From DASYKS01 sp031404815 (GTDB lineage: Bacteria; Acidobacteriota; Thermoanaerobaculia; Multivoradales; UBA5704), in contig JANNIH010000081.1 of NCBI GenBank assembly GCA_031404815.1, forward strand, positions 1 to 64,000: a stretch of 64,000 nt of DNA. Reading direction: 5' to 3'. Under the pieces are notes generated by a model that saw only the letters and a program-made list of their open reading frames with translations, was not told the origin of the DNA and did not search any database. The translations under genes were made by a program, and so were the position numbers. Positions 24,517-34,344 of this stretch are shown here, in pieces; positions within the stretch are counted from its first letter, which is position 1, and each line of letters starts with the position of its first letter.

Positions 24517-26337
24517 ATGTGCGGCATCCACGGTCTGTTCCGCTTCTCGTCCGAAGCTGTGCCGCTCGATCCAGAGGAGATCGCGCGGACCTCGCGCGCG
24601 CTCGCCCGGCGCGGGCCGGACGGGGAGGGAAGCTGGATCTCGCCCGATGGCCGTGTTGCCCTCGGCCACCGAAGGCTCGCGATCCTCGACCTTTCCGCGG
24701 CGGGAGCGCAGCCGATGGCCTCCGCCGACGGCTCCTGCCAAATCATTCTGAACGGCGAGATCTACAACTTCCGGCAGCTGCGGACGGAGCTGGAACGGGA
24801 AGGGCAGACGTTCCGGTCGGAAAGCGACACCGAGGTGATTCTCGCGCTCTGGCGCCGTGAACGAGAAAGGATGCTAAGGCGCTTGCGCGGCATGTTCACG
24901 CTCGCGCTCTGGGACAACTCGACGGGGGAGTTGCTGCTCGCGCGCGACACCTTCGGGATCAAGCCGCTCTACCTCTCGACCGAAAGGGGTACTCTCCGCT
25001 TCGCGTCGCAGGTCAAAGCGCTCGAAGCGGGCGGCGGCATCTCGCGCGAGATCGAACCGGCAGCCGTCGCGGGGTTTCTCCTTTGGGGCTCCGTCCCCGA
25101 GCCCTGGACCTTCCGCCGCGGGGTGCGGGCGCTTCCCGCGGGGACCTATCAAATCGCCCGAGAAGGGGACCCGGGGACGCCGATTCCGTTTGCCACCTCC
25201 GTCGAACCGGCAGGCTCTTTCGCCGGTCCGGCCGAGCTGCTCGCCGACTCGGTGCGCGCCCATCTGGTCTCGGACGTGCCGGTCGCGGTGTTTCTCTCCG
25301 CCGGCCTCGATTCCGGGCTGATCGCGGCGCTTGCGGCACGGGAGGCCAGGAAAAACGGCGCGCCACCGCCGCGAGCGTTCACCATCTCGTTCGATCGCCT
25401 CTCTGGCACGCCGCTCGACGAGGCGCCGCTTGCCGCCGAGGTCGCCCGCGCGCTCGACCTGCCGCACACTACGACGAAGATCGACCGCGGCGACTTCCTC
25501 AATCTTTGGGACGATGCGCTGGCCGCGATGGACCAGCCGTCGATCGACGGATTCAACACCTTCGTGGTCGCCCGAGCCGCGCGGGGGGCCGGGATCAAAG
25601 TCGCCCTTTCTGGCTTAGGCGGCGACGAGCTGTTCGGCAGCTACCCCTCGTTTCGCGAGGTGCCGCGGCTCGCTCTCGCCGCCCCGTTCGCGCGCTTGGC
25701 GCCGCCCGAGCTTCTCGCCGCTCTCGGCCGCCGCCGCGGCCAGCCGAAGCTCGCGGCGCTCGGCCGTACCGGATCCGGGCTGGGAGGCGCTTATGCGCTC
25801 CGGCGCGGGCTGTTCCTGGCGGAAGAGCTGGCCGAGATCCTCGGGACGCCCTCGGCGGCCGAAGCTCTCGCAGCCTACGACCAAGCGGCCGAGACGAGGA
25901 GAGCTCTCGCGGACTGGCACCCAGCCAGGTCGAACAGCTGGACCGCCGTCCACCGCCTGGAAACCCGCCTCTACATGAAGAACCAGCTGCTGCGCGATTC
26001 GGATTGGGCGTCGATGGCACATTCGCTGGAGCTGCGCGTGCCGCTGGTCGACCCACAGCTCGAAGCGGGGTTTGCCGCGCTTGGCTTCGAGCCGGCCAAA
26101 TCGCAAGGTAAGGCGGCTCTCGTGCGGAGCGTGGCTCCCGAGCTGCCGGCCGCCCTCTTTTCCCGGCCGAAGTCGGGTTTCTACATGCCGGTGATGGAGT
26201 GGCTCGAACCCGAACGGGCGGGCAGGGCGCGCAACCATGGCGAACAATCGCGCCAGCTGGCGCTTCGGGTGCTGGCGGCGTTCGGGGTCGAGGCCGGGGG
26301 TCGAGAAGCGGTTTCAGGTACGCGATGGCGCGCTTGA
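24517..26337 (+). CDS. asnB: Asparagine synthase (glutamine-hydrolysing) homologue
   Basis: 606 residues. The N-terminal Ntn glutaminase domain begins M-C-G-I-H-G with nucleophile Cys2 and contains RRGPDGEG, HRRLAILDLS and LNGEIYN. The synthetase domain has the PP-loop S261-A-G-L-D-S266 and ALSGLGGDELFGSYP. Both half-reactions therefore look intact: ammonia from glutamine and ATP-dependent amide formation. Inside a polysaccharide cluster, such proteins usually amidate a sugar acid or an attached amino acid rather than make free asparagine; that is inference from context. Ends 13 bases into the flippase gene. Confidence 0.9.
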   Translation: MCGIHGLFRFSSEAVPLDPEEIARTSRALARRGPDGEGSWISPDGRVALGHRRLAILDLSAAGAQPMASADGSCQIILNGEIYNFRQLRTELEREGQTFRSESDTEVILALWRRERERMLRRLRGMFTLALWDNSTGELLLARDTFGIKPLYLSTERGTLRFASQVKALEAGGGISREIEPAAVAGFLLWGSVPEPWTFRRGVRALPAGTYQIAREGDPGTPIPFATSVEPAGSFAGPAELLADSVRAHLVSDVPVAVFLSAGLDSGLIAALAAREARKNGAPPPRAFTISFDRLSGTPLDEAPLAAEVARALDLPHTTTKIDRGDFLNLWDDALAAMDQPSIDGFNTFVVARAARGAGIKVALSGLGGDELFGSYPSFREVPRLALAAPFARLAPPELLAALGRRRGQPKLAALGRTGSGLGGAYALRRGLFLAEELAEILGTPSAAEALAAYDQAAETRRALADWHPARSNSWTAVHRLETRLYMKNQLLRDSDWASMAHSLELRVPLVDPQLEAGFAALGFEPAKSQGKAALVRSVAPELPAALFSRPKSGFYMPVMEWLEPERAGRARNHGEQSRQLALRVLAAFGVEAGGREAVSGTRWRA

Positions 26338-27593
26338 GCCCGCGCGCAAAACGCTGGATCGGCTTGCTCGGCGCCTACTTCACCGCGCAGAGTCTGACCC
26401 AGCTCGCGGGCATTCTGGCCGGCGTCCTGGTCGTTCGCCATCTGTCCGTGGACGAGTTTGCGCTCTATACCCTGGCCTCTTCCGTGACCGCTCTGCTCGC
26501 CATCGCTTCCGACCTCGGGAGCACCTCCTCCCTGCTCCACTTCTACCGCGGCGCAGAAGCGCGCGGCGAGCGGTTCGCCGACTACGTGGGCGCGGTGCTC
26601 GACCTGCGCCGGACCGCTTTCGCCGTCGGCTCTCTCGCGCTGCTCGTCGCAGCCCCGTGGGTCGGCGCGGCGCGCGGGTTCGGCCGGCTCTAATCGCTCG
26701 CCGCGACGCTGATCGTCCTCGTCACGGTCTGGTGCCAGATCGGCTCGTCGATCCGCCTGGTGCTGCTCCGCCTCGCCACCCGCTATGGCGCGGCCTACCG
26801 CGCGGAGCTCGGCGGCGGCCTCTTCCGTCTGGGCGTGATCGCGCTCCTGATCGCCCTCTCCCGCCTCTCCTCGCTCGCCGCTCTAGCGGCCGGTTCGCTC
26901 GCGGCGATCCTGGCGCTCGCGCTCGCCGATTCGCCGGCCGCTCATCCAGAGCGCGGCGAGCGCGCGGCGGCACGGCGGTCGGTCGGCCGCTACCTCCTGC
27001 CCACCCTGCCGAGCGCCCTCTACTTCGCGGTCCAAGGACCTCTGACGATCTGGCTCGCCGCGACGTTCGGCAATACTCGGAGCATCGCGGAGGTAGGCGC
27101 GCTCGGTCGGTTCGGTCTGGTCGTCGGCCTGCTCACCGGACTGTCGGGGGCGGTTCTCGTGCCCCGTCTCGCTGGCATCGCCGAACTGCGTTCGTTCGCC
27201 TTGGCCTTCCTGCGCTACGGCGCGCTGCTCATCGCTCTCGCGGCGGCGATCTTCATTTCGGCCGCGCTCGCGCCGAACGTCTTCCTCGCGATCCTCGGTC
27301 CCCACTATCGGGGGCTCCAGCACGAACTGCTGCTCTTGATCACGGGCTCTTGCTTGAGCATGCTCGGTTCCTACGTGGCAACCGTCAACCTCTCCCGCGG
27401 GTGGACCCGCCTGCAGGCCGTAGCGCTCGCCGGCGAAGTCGCCGTGCAGGCCGCATTGATCGCGACTTTGCCGCTCGCGACGACGGCCGGCGTGCTTTGG
27501 TTTCAAGTCGGCGGCGCCACCGCGGGTCTCACGTTTCAGCTCGCGGTCTTCGCACTGGGATTTCGGAGGCCCGCGTGGGTGACGTGGAGCTAA
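26325..27593 (+). pseudogene. wzx: Wzx-type polysaccharide flippase, interrupted by in-frame TAA
   Basis: Reading from ATG 26325 in one frame gives a 422-codon polytopic protein of the MATE/Wzx (polysaccharide biosynthesis protein) type, except that codon 123 (26691-26693) is TAA. Both halves and the 22 codons after the stop (SLAATLIVLVTVWCQIGSSI) are hydrophobic and in the same frame, so a single base change, for example GAA to TAA, explains it. The N-terminal piece (RWIGLLGAYFTAQSLTQLAG, then VVRHLSVDEFALYTLASS) and the C-terminal piece (from ~26694) together show about 12 membrane spans. Role if whole: flipping of undecaprenyl-linked repeat units. Options: recent inactivation, sequencing error, or read-through. 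No second flippase gene is in the window. Confidence 0.85.
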
Positions 27594-27634
27594 CTCCGGG
27601 CCACGACCCTCTACGCGCTCTTGGATTCGGTACG

Positions 27635-28192
27635 ATGGCTCCGATGAACGAGCTACCGAAGCGGCTCAACCTCGGAAGCGGGCGGCGCAAGCGCGCCGAT
27701 GCCTGGAACGTCGATCGCGTCGCGGCCGTCGAGCCCGACCTGGTTTGGGACCTCGAACGCACCCCCTATCCGCTGCCAGCCGGCCATTTCGAACGGATCT
27801 ACGCGTTCGACGTCGTCGAGCACCTCGGCGACCTGGTCGCCTTTGTCGAGGAGACGCACCGGCTGCTCGCGCCGGGTGGCGTTCTCGAGATCACCACGCC
27901 GCACTACTCCTGCGCCAACTCATACACCGATCCGACCCACCTCCACCACCTGGGCTGTTTCTCGTTCGACTACTTCACCGACCGCTCGGGCTGGAACTTC
28001 TACTCCGAAGTCCGCTTCGAGATCGCGCGTCGCCTGCTGGTCTTTCCGCCGGGCCGCCTGACCGGCCGATTCGCGCGCTGGGCGAACCGGCACCCGGAGA
28101 CCTACGAGCGCCGCTGGGCCTGGATCGTCCCCGCCTGGTTCCTACACTTCGAGCTGGTCAAGGTGGCGGTCGTATCCACGGGCCCTGCATGA
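27635..28192 (+). CDS. Class I SAM-dependent methyltransferase (small)
   Basis: 185 residues from ATG 27635; a second ATG at 27644 is also possible. KRLNLGSGRRKRADAWNVD carries the SAM-binding Gly motif; YAFDVVEHLGD and HRLLAPGGVLEITTPHYS are the usual acidic and post-motif regions. Short for the family, with little beyond the Rossmann core. Begins a run of tightly spaced genes; 41 bases after the flippase stop. Confidence 0.85.
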   Translation: MAPMNELPKRLNLGSGRRKRADAWNVDRVAAVEPDLVWDLERTPYPLPAGHFERIYAFDVVEHLGDLVAFVEETHRLLAPGGVLEITTPHYSCANSYTDPTHLHHLGCFSFDYFTDRSGWNFYSEVRFEIARRLLVFPPGRLTGRFARWANRHPETYERRWAWIVPAWFLHFELVKVAVVSTGPA

Positions 28193-28199
28193 CACCCTC

Positions 28200-29291
28200 A
28201 TGAGGAAGATCCGCTGCATCAGCCCGACCTATTTCGCGGCGGAATCGGTCCTCGGAGGTGGCGAACGCTTCGCCGAAGAGCTGAGCCGAGCGCTCGCGCA
28301 GAGCGGTGCTGCCGAAGTCCGGTTCGTCAGCTTCGGCAGCCGTGCTCTGCGCGAGCGACCCGAGCCCGCTCTCGAGCGTTCGATCCTGCGCAGCTGGACT
28401 CGCGACCCGATGACTCCGTTCTCCCCTCACTTGTTTCGCGAGCTTGTCGGCGCCGACGTGATCCACTGCTTTCAGCGCAACGTGCTGCCCACCTTCCTCG
28501 CCGCCTGGTGGGGGCATCGCCACAAGGTTCCCGTCTTCGTCACGGATCTCGGCGGCGGCGGTTGGACGCCCGGCTATCAGATCGACGTCGCCCGCTGGGT
28601 CGCGGCGGAGCTGCCGATCTCGGCGTACGCCGCTGCGGACCTCGCACGGTTGGGGCGCCGCTTCGAGGTGATTTACGGTGGAGTCGACCTCAGTCGCTAC
28701 CCTCCCAGGCCGCAAGAAGAGCACAACGGGTCGGTCGTCTTCCTCGGCCGGATCTTGCCCCACAAGGGAATACACCTGCTGATCGAAGCCCTACCCCCGG
28801 AGGTGCCGCTACACGTTGTGGGCAGCAGTTCCGACAACGCCTATCTCGATCGCCTGCGCACTTCGGCCGTAGACAAATCGGTGCACTTTCATGGTGCGCT
28901 GAACGACGATCAGGTGATCGCCCTGCTTCAGCGCGCGATGGCGCTCGTCCATCCGACCCCCGTCGATGCGGACGGGTCCGCCGGTGTCCGGGAGCTGTTC
29001 GGCCTCGCGCTGGTTGAGGCGATGGCCTGTGGCGCCCCGGTCATCGCAAGCCGCGCGGCGTCGCTTCCAGAGATCGTCGTCGATGGTGAAACCGGAATTC
29101 TGTTTTCGGCGAACGACCCGCTCTCGCTCGCAGCGGCGATATCGCGCTTGTCCGCCGATCCGAAGCTCTGGCACACGTTGTCTGCGGCGGCACGCCAACG
29201 GGTCGAGGCGAATTTTACCTGGCGCGCCGTAGCGGAGCGTTGCCTCGTCGCATACCGGAATGCCGGCGGGGATCGCGAGGACCACCTCTGA
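28200..29291 (+). CDS. GT4-family glycosyltransferase
   Basis: 363 residues. N-terminal glycine loop in SVLGGGERFAEELSRAL, then donor domain SVVFLGRILPHKGIHLLIEAL, PLHVVGSSSDNAY and EX7E in VRELFGLALVEAMACG. The stop and the next ATG share a base (TGATG). A retaining GT-B enzyme of the surface-glycan locus; donor sugar unknown. Confidence 0.92.
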   Translation: MRKIRCISPTYFAAESVLGGGERFAEELSRALAQSGAAEVRFVSFGSRALRERPEPALERSILRSWTRDPMTPFSPHLFRELVGADVIHCFQRNVLPTFLAAWWGHRHKVPVFVTDLGGGGWTPGYQIDVARWVAAELPISAYAAADLARLGRRFEVIYGGVDLSRYPPRPQEEHNGSVVFLGRILPHKGIHLLIEALPPEVPLHVVGSSSDNAYLDRLRTSAVDKSVHFHGALNDDQVIALLQRAMALVHPTPVDADGSAGVRELFGLALVEAMACGAPVIASRAASLPEIVVDGETGILFSANDPLSLAAAISRLSADPKLWHTLSAAARQRVEANFTWRAVAERCLVAYRNAGGDREDHL

Positions 29292-30373
29292 TGCGCGTCC
29301 TGATCGTAAGCTTCGCCCCCCTTTCGGCGCATCTGGGCGCCGCACAGATCGTGCTCCGATCCGCCGAATCGCTGTGCGCGCGAGGCCATGATGCAATCGC
29401 CTGGGCGCCACCAAGCCCCATACCTCCGGTCGCATGGTGGCGGCACCCGGAATGGCGGCGGCGCGAGCTCGAACGATTCCTCGATCGCGAAAGACCCTTC
29501 GATCTCCTGGACCTGCCTCCGGTGGCCCTCGACCGCAGGCTCGCCCGCCGGGCGCGGACGGTGGTCAGAAGCGTCCAGCCGGATTGGCTCTACTTTTGCG
29601 CCGAATGGACCGACCGGGCAAAATTTTGGGGCAATCCTCTGCGGATCGGCGCGAACCTCGCCTACGACCTGGCGCAGCAGAAAGCGGTCCGCGACGGACA
29701 TCGCCTCGCCGGGCGCATTCTTTGTCTGGGCAGCCTCGAGCGCGATCGGCTCGCTGGTCGCGCCGGAATCGAGACCGAGCCCTTCTTCTACGTCATGGCA
29801 CCCTCGGCCGAGGAGCAACGCGACCTCGCGGCGATTCGCGCCGCGCGCTCCCTCGGCCATCCCGATGCCGTCCGCTTTCTCTGGATCGGCCGCTGGGCGG
29901 CGCACAAGGGGACCTCTCGGTTGGTCGCGTTCCTCGACCACCGGCTGCGCGAGAGCCCGGGCGATTCCTGCACGATCGCCGGCTGCGGTCCGGCGGCCGA
30001 GCGTGCCCTGCCCCGAGACCTGCTCGATTGCGGAAGAATCCGCATCGTGCCGTCGTTTTCGCGCGCCGAGTTGGGCGAGTTGCTCGCCGGCCACGATGCG
30101 GGTCTGTTCACCAGCGTGGCCGAAGGGTGGGGTGTCACGCTGAACGAAATGCTCGAATCTGGAATGCCCGTTTACGCCACCCGCGCGGGCGGCGTGGTCG
30201 ATCTTCTGCCTTGCTTCCCGCGCGCGTTGCGGCCCTTTCCGCCACCGCCGGGGCCGCTCGACCTCGACGCACTCGACGATCCGCTGGCGACCGGTTATTA
30301 CGACCGGTTTACTTGGGATCACATCGCCCTCGCCTACGAGCGCGACATTCTCAAAGAGGGGGAGGCCCAGTGA
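29291..30373 (+). CDS. GT4-like glycosyltransferase
   Basis: 360 residues from ATG 29291. Starts MRVLIVSFAPLSAHLGAAQIVL; the middle contains RFLWIGRWAAHKGTSRLVAFL and the C-terminal part EX7E in VAEGWGVTLNEMLESG. Less canonical than its neighbours in the acceptor half but clearly GT-B. GTGA overlap with the following methyltransferase. Confidence 0.85.
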   Translation: MRVLIVSFAPLSAHLGAAQIVLRSAESLCARGHDAIAWAPPSPIPPVAWWRHPEWRRRELERFLDRERPFDLLDLPPVALDRRLARRARTVVRSVQPDWLYFCAEWTDRAKFWGNPLRIGANLAYDLAQQKAVRDGHRLAGRILCLGSLERDRLAGRAGIETEPFFYVMAPSAEEQRDLAAIRAARSLGHPDAVRFLWIGRWAAHKGTSRLVAFLDHRLRESPGDSCTIAGCGPAAERALPRDLLDCGRIRIVPSFSRAELGELLAGHDAGLFTSVAEGWGVTLNEMLESGMPVYATRAGGVVDLLPCFPRALRPFPPPPGPLDLDALDDPLATGYYDRFTWDHIALAYERDILKEGEAQ

Positions 30374-31104
30374 CCCCCGTCGATCCACCGAACGCCCGGG
30401 AGGCTTATGAGGCCTGGCATAGCACCCTGTCTCCGGTCGATGCGGAGGTACCGCCCTGGATCCGGATGGTCCGCGAGGCCCTCGATCCGGTCCGGGACCT
30501 TGATGGGCGCAGGGTGTTGGAGATCGGCTGCGGGCGCGGCGACTTTGCGCGCTGGCTGGGGGAGCGGCAGCCGCCCCTCAAGCAGCTGGTCGCGACGGAT
30601 TTCGCGGTGAGCGCCGTCGCGGTCGCCCGGCGGGTCGCGCGGGAAAAGAATCTCGAAACGATCTCCTGGCAGGTCGCGGACATCGGCGCGCTCGACTTCC
30701 CCGACGCCACATTCGACACCGTCTTCTCGCTCGAAACGATCGAGCACACCCCCTCGCCGGCGCGGGCGGTGGCTGAGCTGGCCCGCGTGCTCGCCCCAGG
30801 CGGGCGGCTCTTTCTGAGCACCCCGAACTACCTGAACGCCGCGGGGCTCTATCGGATTTACCTGCGCCTCCGCGGCAGGCGGTTTCAGGAAGCGGGCCAG
30901 CCGATCAATCAGCCGATGCTACTGCCCCGCACCCGCGCGCTCGTCCGCCGGGCTGGTCTGCGGGTGCTCAAAGTTGACGCCGTCGGCCATCCCCTCCCCT
31001 GGCCCGGCGGCGCCTTCGAGTTGGGATGGATGGAGCGCCTGCGCCCCTGGAGCCGTTGGTTCGGAGTCCAGTCGATCGTGATCGCGGAGAAGAGCGGCCG
31101 ATGA
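30370..31104 (+). CDS. Class I SAM-dependent methyltransferase
   Basis: 244 residues from GTG 30370, with GGGGGAGG about ten bases upstream, inside the preceding gene. Motif I RVLEIGCGRGDFARWLG, then LVATDFAVSAVAVARR, DTVFSLETIEHTPSPARAV and LARVLAPGGRLFLSTPNY. UbiG/methyltransf_11 type, commonly a sugar or lipid O-methyltransferase in glycan clusters. Its stop overlaps the next ATG (ATGA). Confidence 0.9.
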   Translation: MTPVDPPNAREAYEAWHSTLSPVDAEVPPWIRMVREALDPVRDLDGRRVLEIGCGRGDFARWLGERQPPLKQLVATDFAVSAVAVARRVAREKNLETISWQVADIGALDFPDATFDTVFSLETIEHTPSPARAVAELARVLAPGGRLFLSTPNYLNAAGLYRIYLRLRGRRFQEAGQPINQPMLLPRTRALVRRAGLRVLKVDAVGHPLPWPGGAFELGWMERLRPWSRWFGVQSIVIAEKSGR

Positions 31105-32228
31105 GGATAGTCTTCGTCCTCCACGCGCCGCGCGACTCGCGGACGGCAGTCTTTGCCCATGCGGCCGAACGTGGCGCGTTCCTTGCGTCGCGAGGGCACC
31201 AGGTGGAGATCTGGACCCATGACGACGAGCCCGGCCTTTCGCGGATCGAGCCGCGCTGGTGGCCGTTCGCGTTTCCGGTGCGGATCGCGCGGCGGCTTGC
31301 CACGGCCCCTCCTGATCTCGCGATCTTCCACTCGTATTCTGGATGGGCTTTCCATCTGCTCCGGCGGTTCCGATCGCGGCTCCGCCGGACCCGTTCGATC
31401 GTTCAATTTCACGGCATCGAAACCCTGCACTATCGAGCGATGCGCGCCGAAGAGAAACGCCGAGGCCGCGATTTTCCTCTCAAGCACCGCCTGCTCCAGA
31501 CCATCGTGCTGCCGGTTCTGCTCCGGCTCTCGTGCCGCGGGGCCGTGCGCGTGTTCTGCTTGAACCGGGCCGAGCGGGAGTTCCTCTCCGGGCGCGGCTG
31601 GGCGAAGCGTGAGCGGATCGAGATCGTTCCGAACGCCGCCCCCGAGGCGCTCCTCGCCCTCCGGCCTCGCGAAGCGCGATCCGCGCAGCGGCTTCTCTTC
31701 CTGGGTCAATGGCTGGAAGGCAAGGGCATCCGCGATCTGGTTTCGGCTTTCGTGGCACTGGCGGCGGAGCGGCCGGACTTGACGCTCGCCTGCGTCGGCA
31801 CGCGAGCTTCGGCCGAGACGGTTCGCACCCAATTTCCCGCTGAGCTTCGCGCCCGAGTGGTCGTCGTTCCGGACGCCGATCGCGCCGAGATCGCGGCCGC
31901 TTTCGAGGAAGCCGACCTGTTCGTCTTCCCCAGCCTCTCCGAAGGGTCGAGCCTCGCGCTGCTCGAAGCGATGGCCGCGGGGTTGCCGGTCGTGGCCACT
32001 CCGGTGGGTTCGGCGCCCGATCTTCTGCGCGACGGGGAGAGCGCACTGCTCGTCCCGGTCGAGTCTCCGGATTCGATCGCCGCCGCGATCCGCCGCCTGC
32101 TCGACGACCCTGCCCTCCGCGCCCGGATCGGCGCCGAAGGCCGCGAGGTCGCCCTAGGCTACGCGTGGTCCCGGCTCGGTCCGGAATATGGCCGGCTGAT
32201 CGAAGAGATCGGCGGGGAGCCGCGTTGA
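31101..32228 (+). CDS. GT4-family glycosyltransferase
   Basis: 375 residues from ATG 31101. Acceptor domain MRIVFVLHAPRDSRTAVFAH; donor domain RLLFLGQWLEGKGIRDLVSAF, TLACVGTRASAE, and EX7E in LSEGSSLALLEAMAAGLPV. The GQW ... GKG replaces the commoner GR ... KG. Part of the overlapping plus-strand run. Confidence 0.92.
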   Translation: MRIVFVLHAPRDSRTAVFAHAAERGAFLASRGHQVEIWTHDDEPGLSRIEPRWWPFAFPVRIARRLATAPPDLAIFHSYSGWAFHLLRRFRSRLRRTRSIVQFHGIETLHYRAMRAEEKRRGRDFPLKHRLLQTIVLPVLLRLSCRGAVRVFCLNRAEREFLSGRGWAKRERIEIVPNAAPEALLALRPREARSAQRLLFLGQWLEGKGIRDLVSAFVALAAERPDLTLACVGTRASAETVRTQFPAELRARVVVVPDADRAEIAAAFEEADLFVFPSLSEGSSLALLEAMAAGLPVVATPVGSAPDLLRDGESALLVPVESPDSIAAAIRRLLDDPALRARIGAEGREVALGYAWSRLGPEYGRLIEEIGGEPR

Positions 32229-33295
32229 CAATGCTGATCCAGATCGTGCCCCGCCTGCCGCCGCCGGAAGAAGGCGTGGGCGGAATCGCCCTCGCGCTTG
32301 CCGGAGCGCTCGAACGCCACGGCATCGGAACCCGCTTCGTCGTCCCCGCGCCGTACGGTGCCGGAGCGCGGAGCGCGGGACTCGATGTCGTCGAGATCGC
32401 CCCGAATCGCGCGGCGCTCGTGACGGCACTCGCGGGTTCGCCATCCGGCGTGGTGCCCCGGCTTCTCCACTATGCAGGTTACGGTTATGAGGCGCGCGGC
32501 GCGCCCGTCTGGCTCGCGGAGGGACTGGCGCAGGTTCCCGGCCGCCTGTGGACGCAGTTCCACGAGGTCTGGGCTTCCGGCCCCCCCTGGCGCAGCTCGT
32601 TCTGGCTGGGGCCAAGGCAGCGCCGGATCGCGGGGGCGATCGGCGACCGGAGCGAGAGGATCTCGACCAGCCTCGACCTCTACGCCGGCCTGCTGCGGAG
32701 TCGGCTGACCGAACCGAACCGCGAGATCACGGTCCTGCCGGTCATCTCCGCGGTCGGCGAGTGCGCCGCGCCGATCCCGTTCGATCGCCGGATACGGCGC
32801 TTGGCGGTTTTCGGCGGGCCGGGCCTGCGGGGCCGGGCGTACCGGGACCACCCTGCGGAATTGGAAGCCGCGGCGCGCATGCTGGCCATCAGCGAGATTT
32901 GGGATCTCGGACCCGGAGATGTCGCGCCGGGGCAGGTCGGCCCGTTCCCGGTTCGACGGCTGGGCGCCTTGCCAGCCACCGAGGTGAGCGCAATCCTGGC
33001 CAAGACCGCCGCCGGTTTTCTTGCCTACCCCTTGGGGTTTCTAGCCAAATCGAGCGCGTTTGCAGCGTTCGCCGCTCACGCCGTCCTACCCTTGTGCACC
33101 GGCCGGACCGTCACCCCGCGCGAGGCGAGCCCACTGGGACCTCTCCCGGGAGTGCATTTTTGGGCAACCAAGAGCACCTGCCCCGACCCAGGTGCCGTTG
33201 CCACCGCGGCGTGGACCTGGTACGAAGGGCATTCGCTCGCCGCCCAAGCCGCCGCGGTCGCCGCGTGGGTGAACTACCCCGTTCGAGACCCATGA
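32225..33295 (+). CDS. Glycosyltransferase-like protein, atypical
   Basis: 356 residues if it starts at TTG 32225 (TTGA overlap with the gene before); ATG 32231, two codons on, is equally possible. The N terminus MLIQIVPRLPPPEEGVGGIALALAG looks like a GT-B acceptor domain. The C-terminal half has KTAAGFLAYPLGFLAKSSAFAAFAAH, a pattern seen in some putative glycosyltransferases, but lacks the EX7E motif and the usual GR...KG. Either a divergent glycosyltransferase or an inactive relative. Its position between two GT4 genes supports a role in the same glycan. Confidence 0.6.
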   Translation: MTMLIQIVPRLPPPEEGVGGIALALAGALERHGIGTRFVVPAPYGAGARSAGLDVVEIAPNRAALVTALAGSPSGVVPRLLHYAGYGYEARGAPVWLAEGLAQVPGRLWTQFHEVWASGPPWRSSFWLGPRQRRIAGAIGDRSERISTSLDLYAGLLRSRLTEPNREITVLPVISAVGECAAPIPFDRRIRRLAVFGGPGLRGRAYRDHPAELEAAARMLAISEIWDLGPGDVAPGQVGPFPVRRLGALPATEVSAILAKTAAGFLAYPLGFLAKSSAFAAFAAHAVLPLCTGRTVTPREASPLGPLPGVHFWATKSTCPDPGAVATAAWTWYEGHSLAAQAAAVAAWVNYPVRDP

Positions 33296-34344
33296 ACATC
33301 TTGCTCTACTCTCCCGCCTTCGCGCCGAACTTCGGAGGTCTCGAAACCTTCGTCGAGATCCTCGCCGAGGAGTGGAGCCGCGCAGGGTGCGACGTTACGG
33401 TGGTCACCCAGACGGCGGGCGCGGAAGGCGACGGGCGGCGACCGTTTCGGGTCGCCCGGCAGAGCGGCGCCCGCGAGCTTTTCCGCCTCACCCAGCGTTG
33501 CGACGTGTACTTCCAGGCCAACGTCAGCCTGCGCGGGCTCTGGCCACTGCTTCTGGCGCGCCGGCCCTTGGTGGTCTCGCACCATAGCTGGTACTGCCAG
33601 ACGGACGGAAGGATCGCCTGGCCGGATCGGTTGAAGCGCCGGCTTTCGCGGCGGGCGGCGGCATCGATCGCGGTCTCCCGGGCGGTCGCCGAGGATCTGG
33701 GCGTGGGCACGATCGTGATCGGCAACCCCTATCGCGACGAGATCTTCCATACCCATCCCGGCGTCGCCCGCGATCTCGATCTCGCAGCGGTCGGCCGTCT
33801 CGTCTCGGACAAGGGGTTCGACCTGCTGCTCGACGCCCTGGCGATCCTCGTCCGGGAATTCGCCCTCGCGCCGCGCTTGACGCTGATCGGCGACGGCCCC
33901 GAGCGGGCTGCGCTCGCCATGCAGGCGGTACGGCTGGGACTTGCCACCCGGGTCGAATTCACCGGTTCACTGGCTCCCACCGAGATTTCCCGGCGGCTCG
34001 CCGCGCATCGCGTGCTGGTCGTCCCATCGCGCTATCGCGAACCGTTCGGCATCGTCGCGCTCGAAGGGATCGCCTGCGGCTGCGCGGTCGTCGGCTCGGC
34101 CGGCGGGGGTCTCATCGATGCGATGGGACCCTGCGGGTTGACGTTTCCAAACGGCGACGCCCGGGCGCTTGCCGCGCGAATCTCCGAGCTGCTCGGCTCT
34201 ACGGAACGACGCGCGGCGCTGCTCCAACAGGCGCCGAACCATCTGGCCGGGCATCGGCGCGATTTCGTCGCGCGGAGCTATCTTTCGGTGCTCGAACGGG
34301 TGGCGGCGAACCCTGGCACCCCGGGGGGCGGCGCGGCATGGTGA
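33292..34344 (+). CDS. GT4-family glycosyltransferase
   Basis: 350 residues from ATG 33292 (ATGA overlap). Acceptor side NILLYSPAFAPNFGGLETFVEIL; donor side LAAVGRLVSDKGFDLLLDAL, RLTLIGDGPERAAL and EX7E in SRYREPFGIVALEGIACG. A complete, canonical member of the family. Confidence 0.93.
   Translation: MNILLYSPAFAPNFGGLETFVEILAEEWSRAGCDVTVVTQTAGAEGDGRRPFRVARQSGARELFRLTQRCDVYFQANVSLRGLWPLLLARRPLVVSHHSWYCQTDGRIAWPDRLKRRLSRRAAASIAVSRAVAEDLGVGTIVIGNPYRDEIFHTHPGVARDLDLAAVGRLVSDKGFDLLLDALAILVREFALAPRLTLIGDGPERAALAMQAVRLGLATRVEFTGSLAPTEISRRLAAHRVLVVPSRYREPFGIVALEGIACGCAVVGSAGGGLIDAMGPCGLTFPNGDARALAARISELLGSTERRAALLQQAPNHLAGHRRDFVARSYLSVLERVAANPGTPGGGAAW

Noticed and set aside
24517..26337. AsnB homologue as a second lasso cyclase
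   Set aside because: It has a full N-terminal glutaminase domain with Cys2 and sits in the glycan operon with no PqqD or McjB-type partner.
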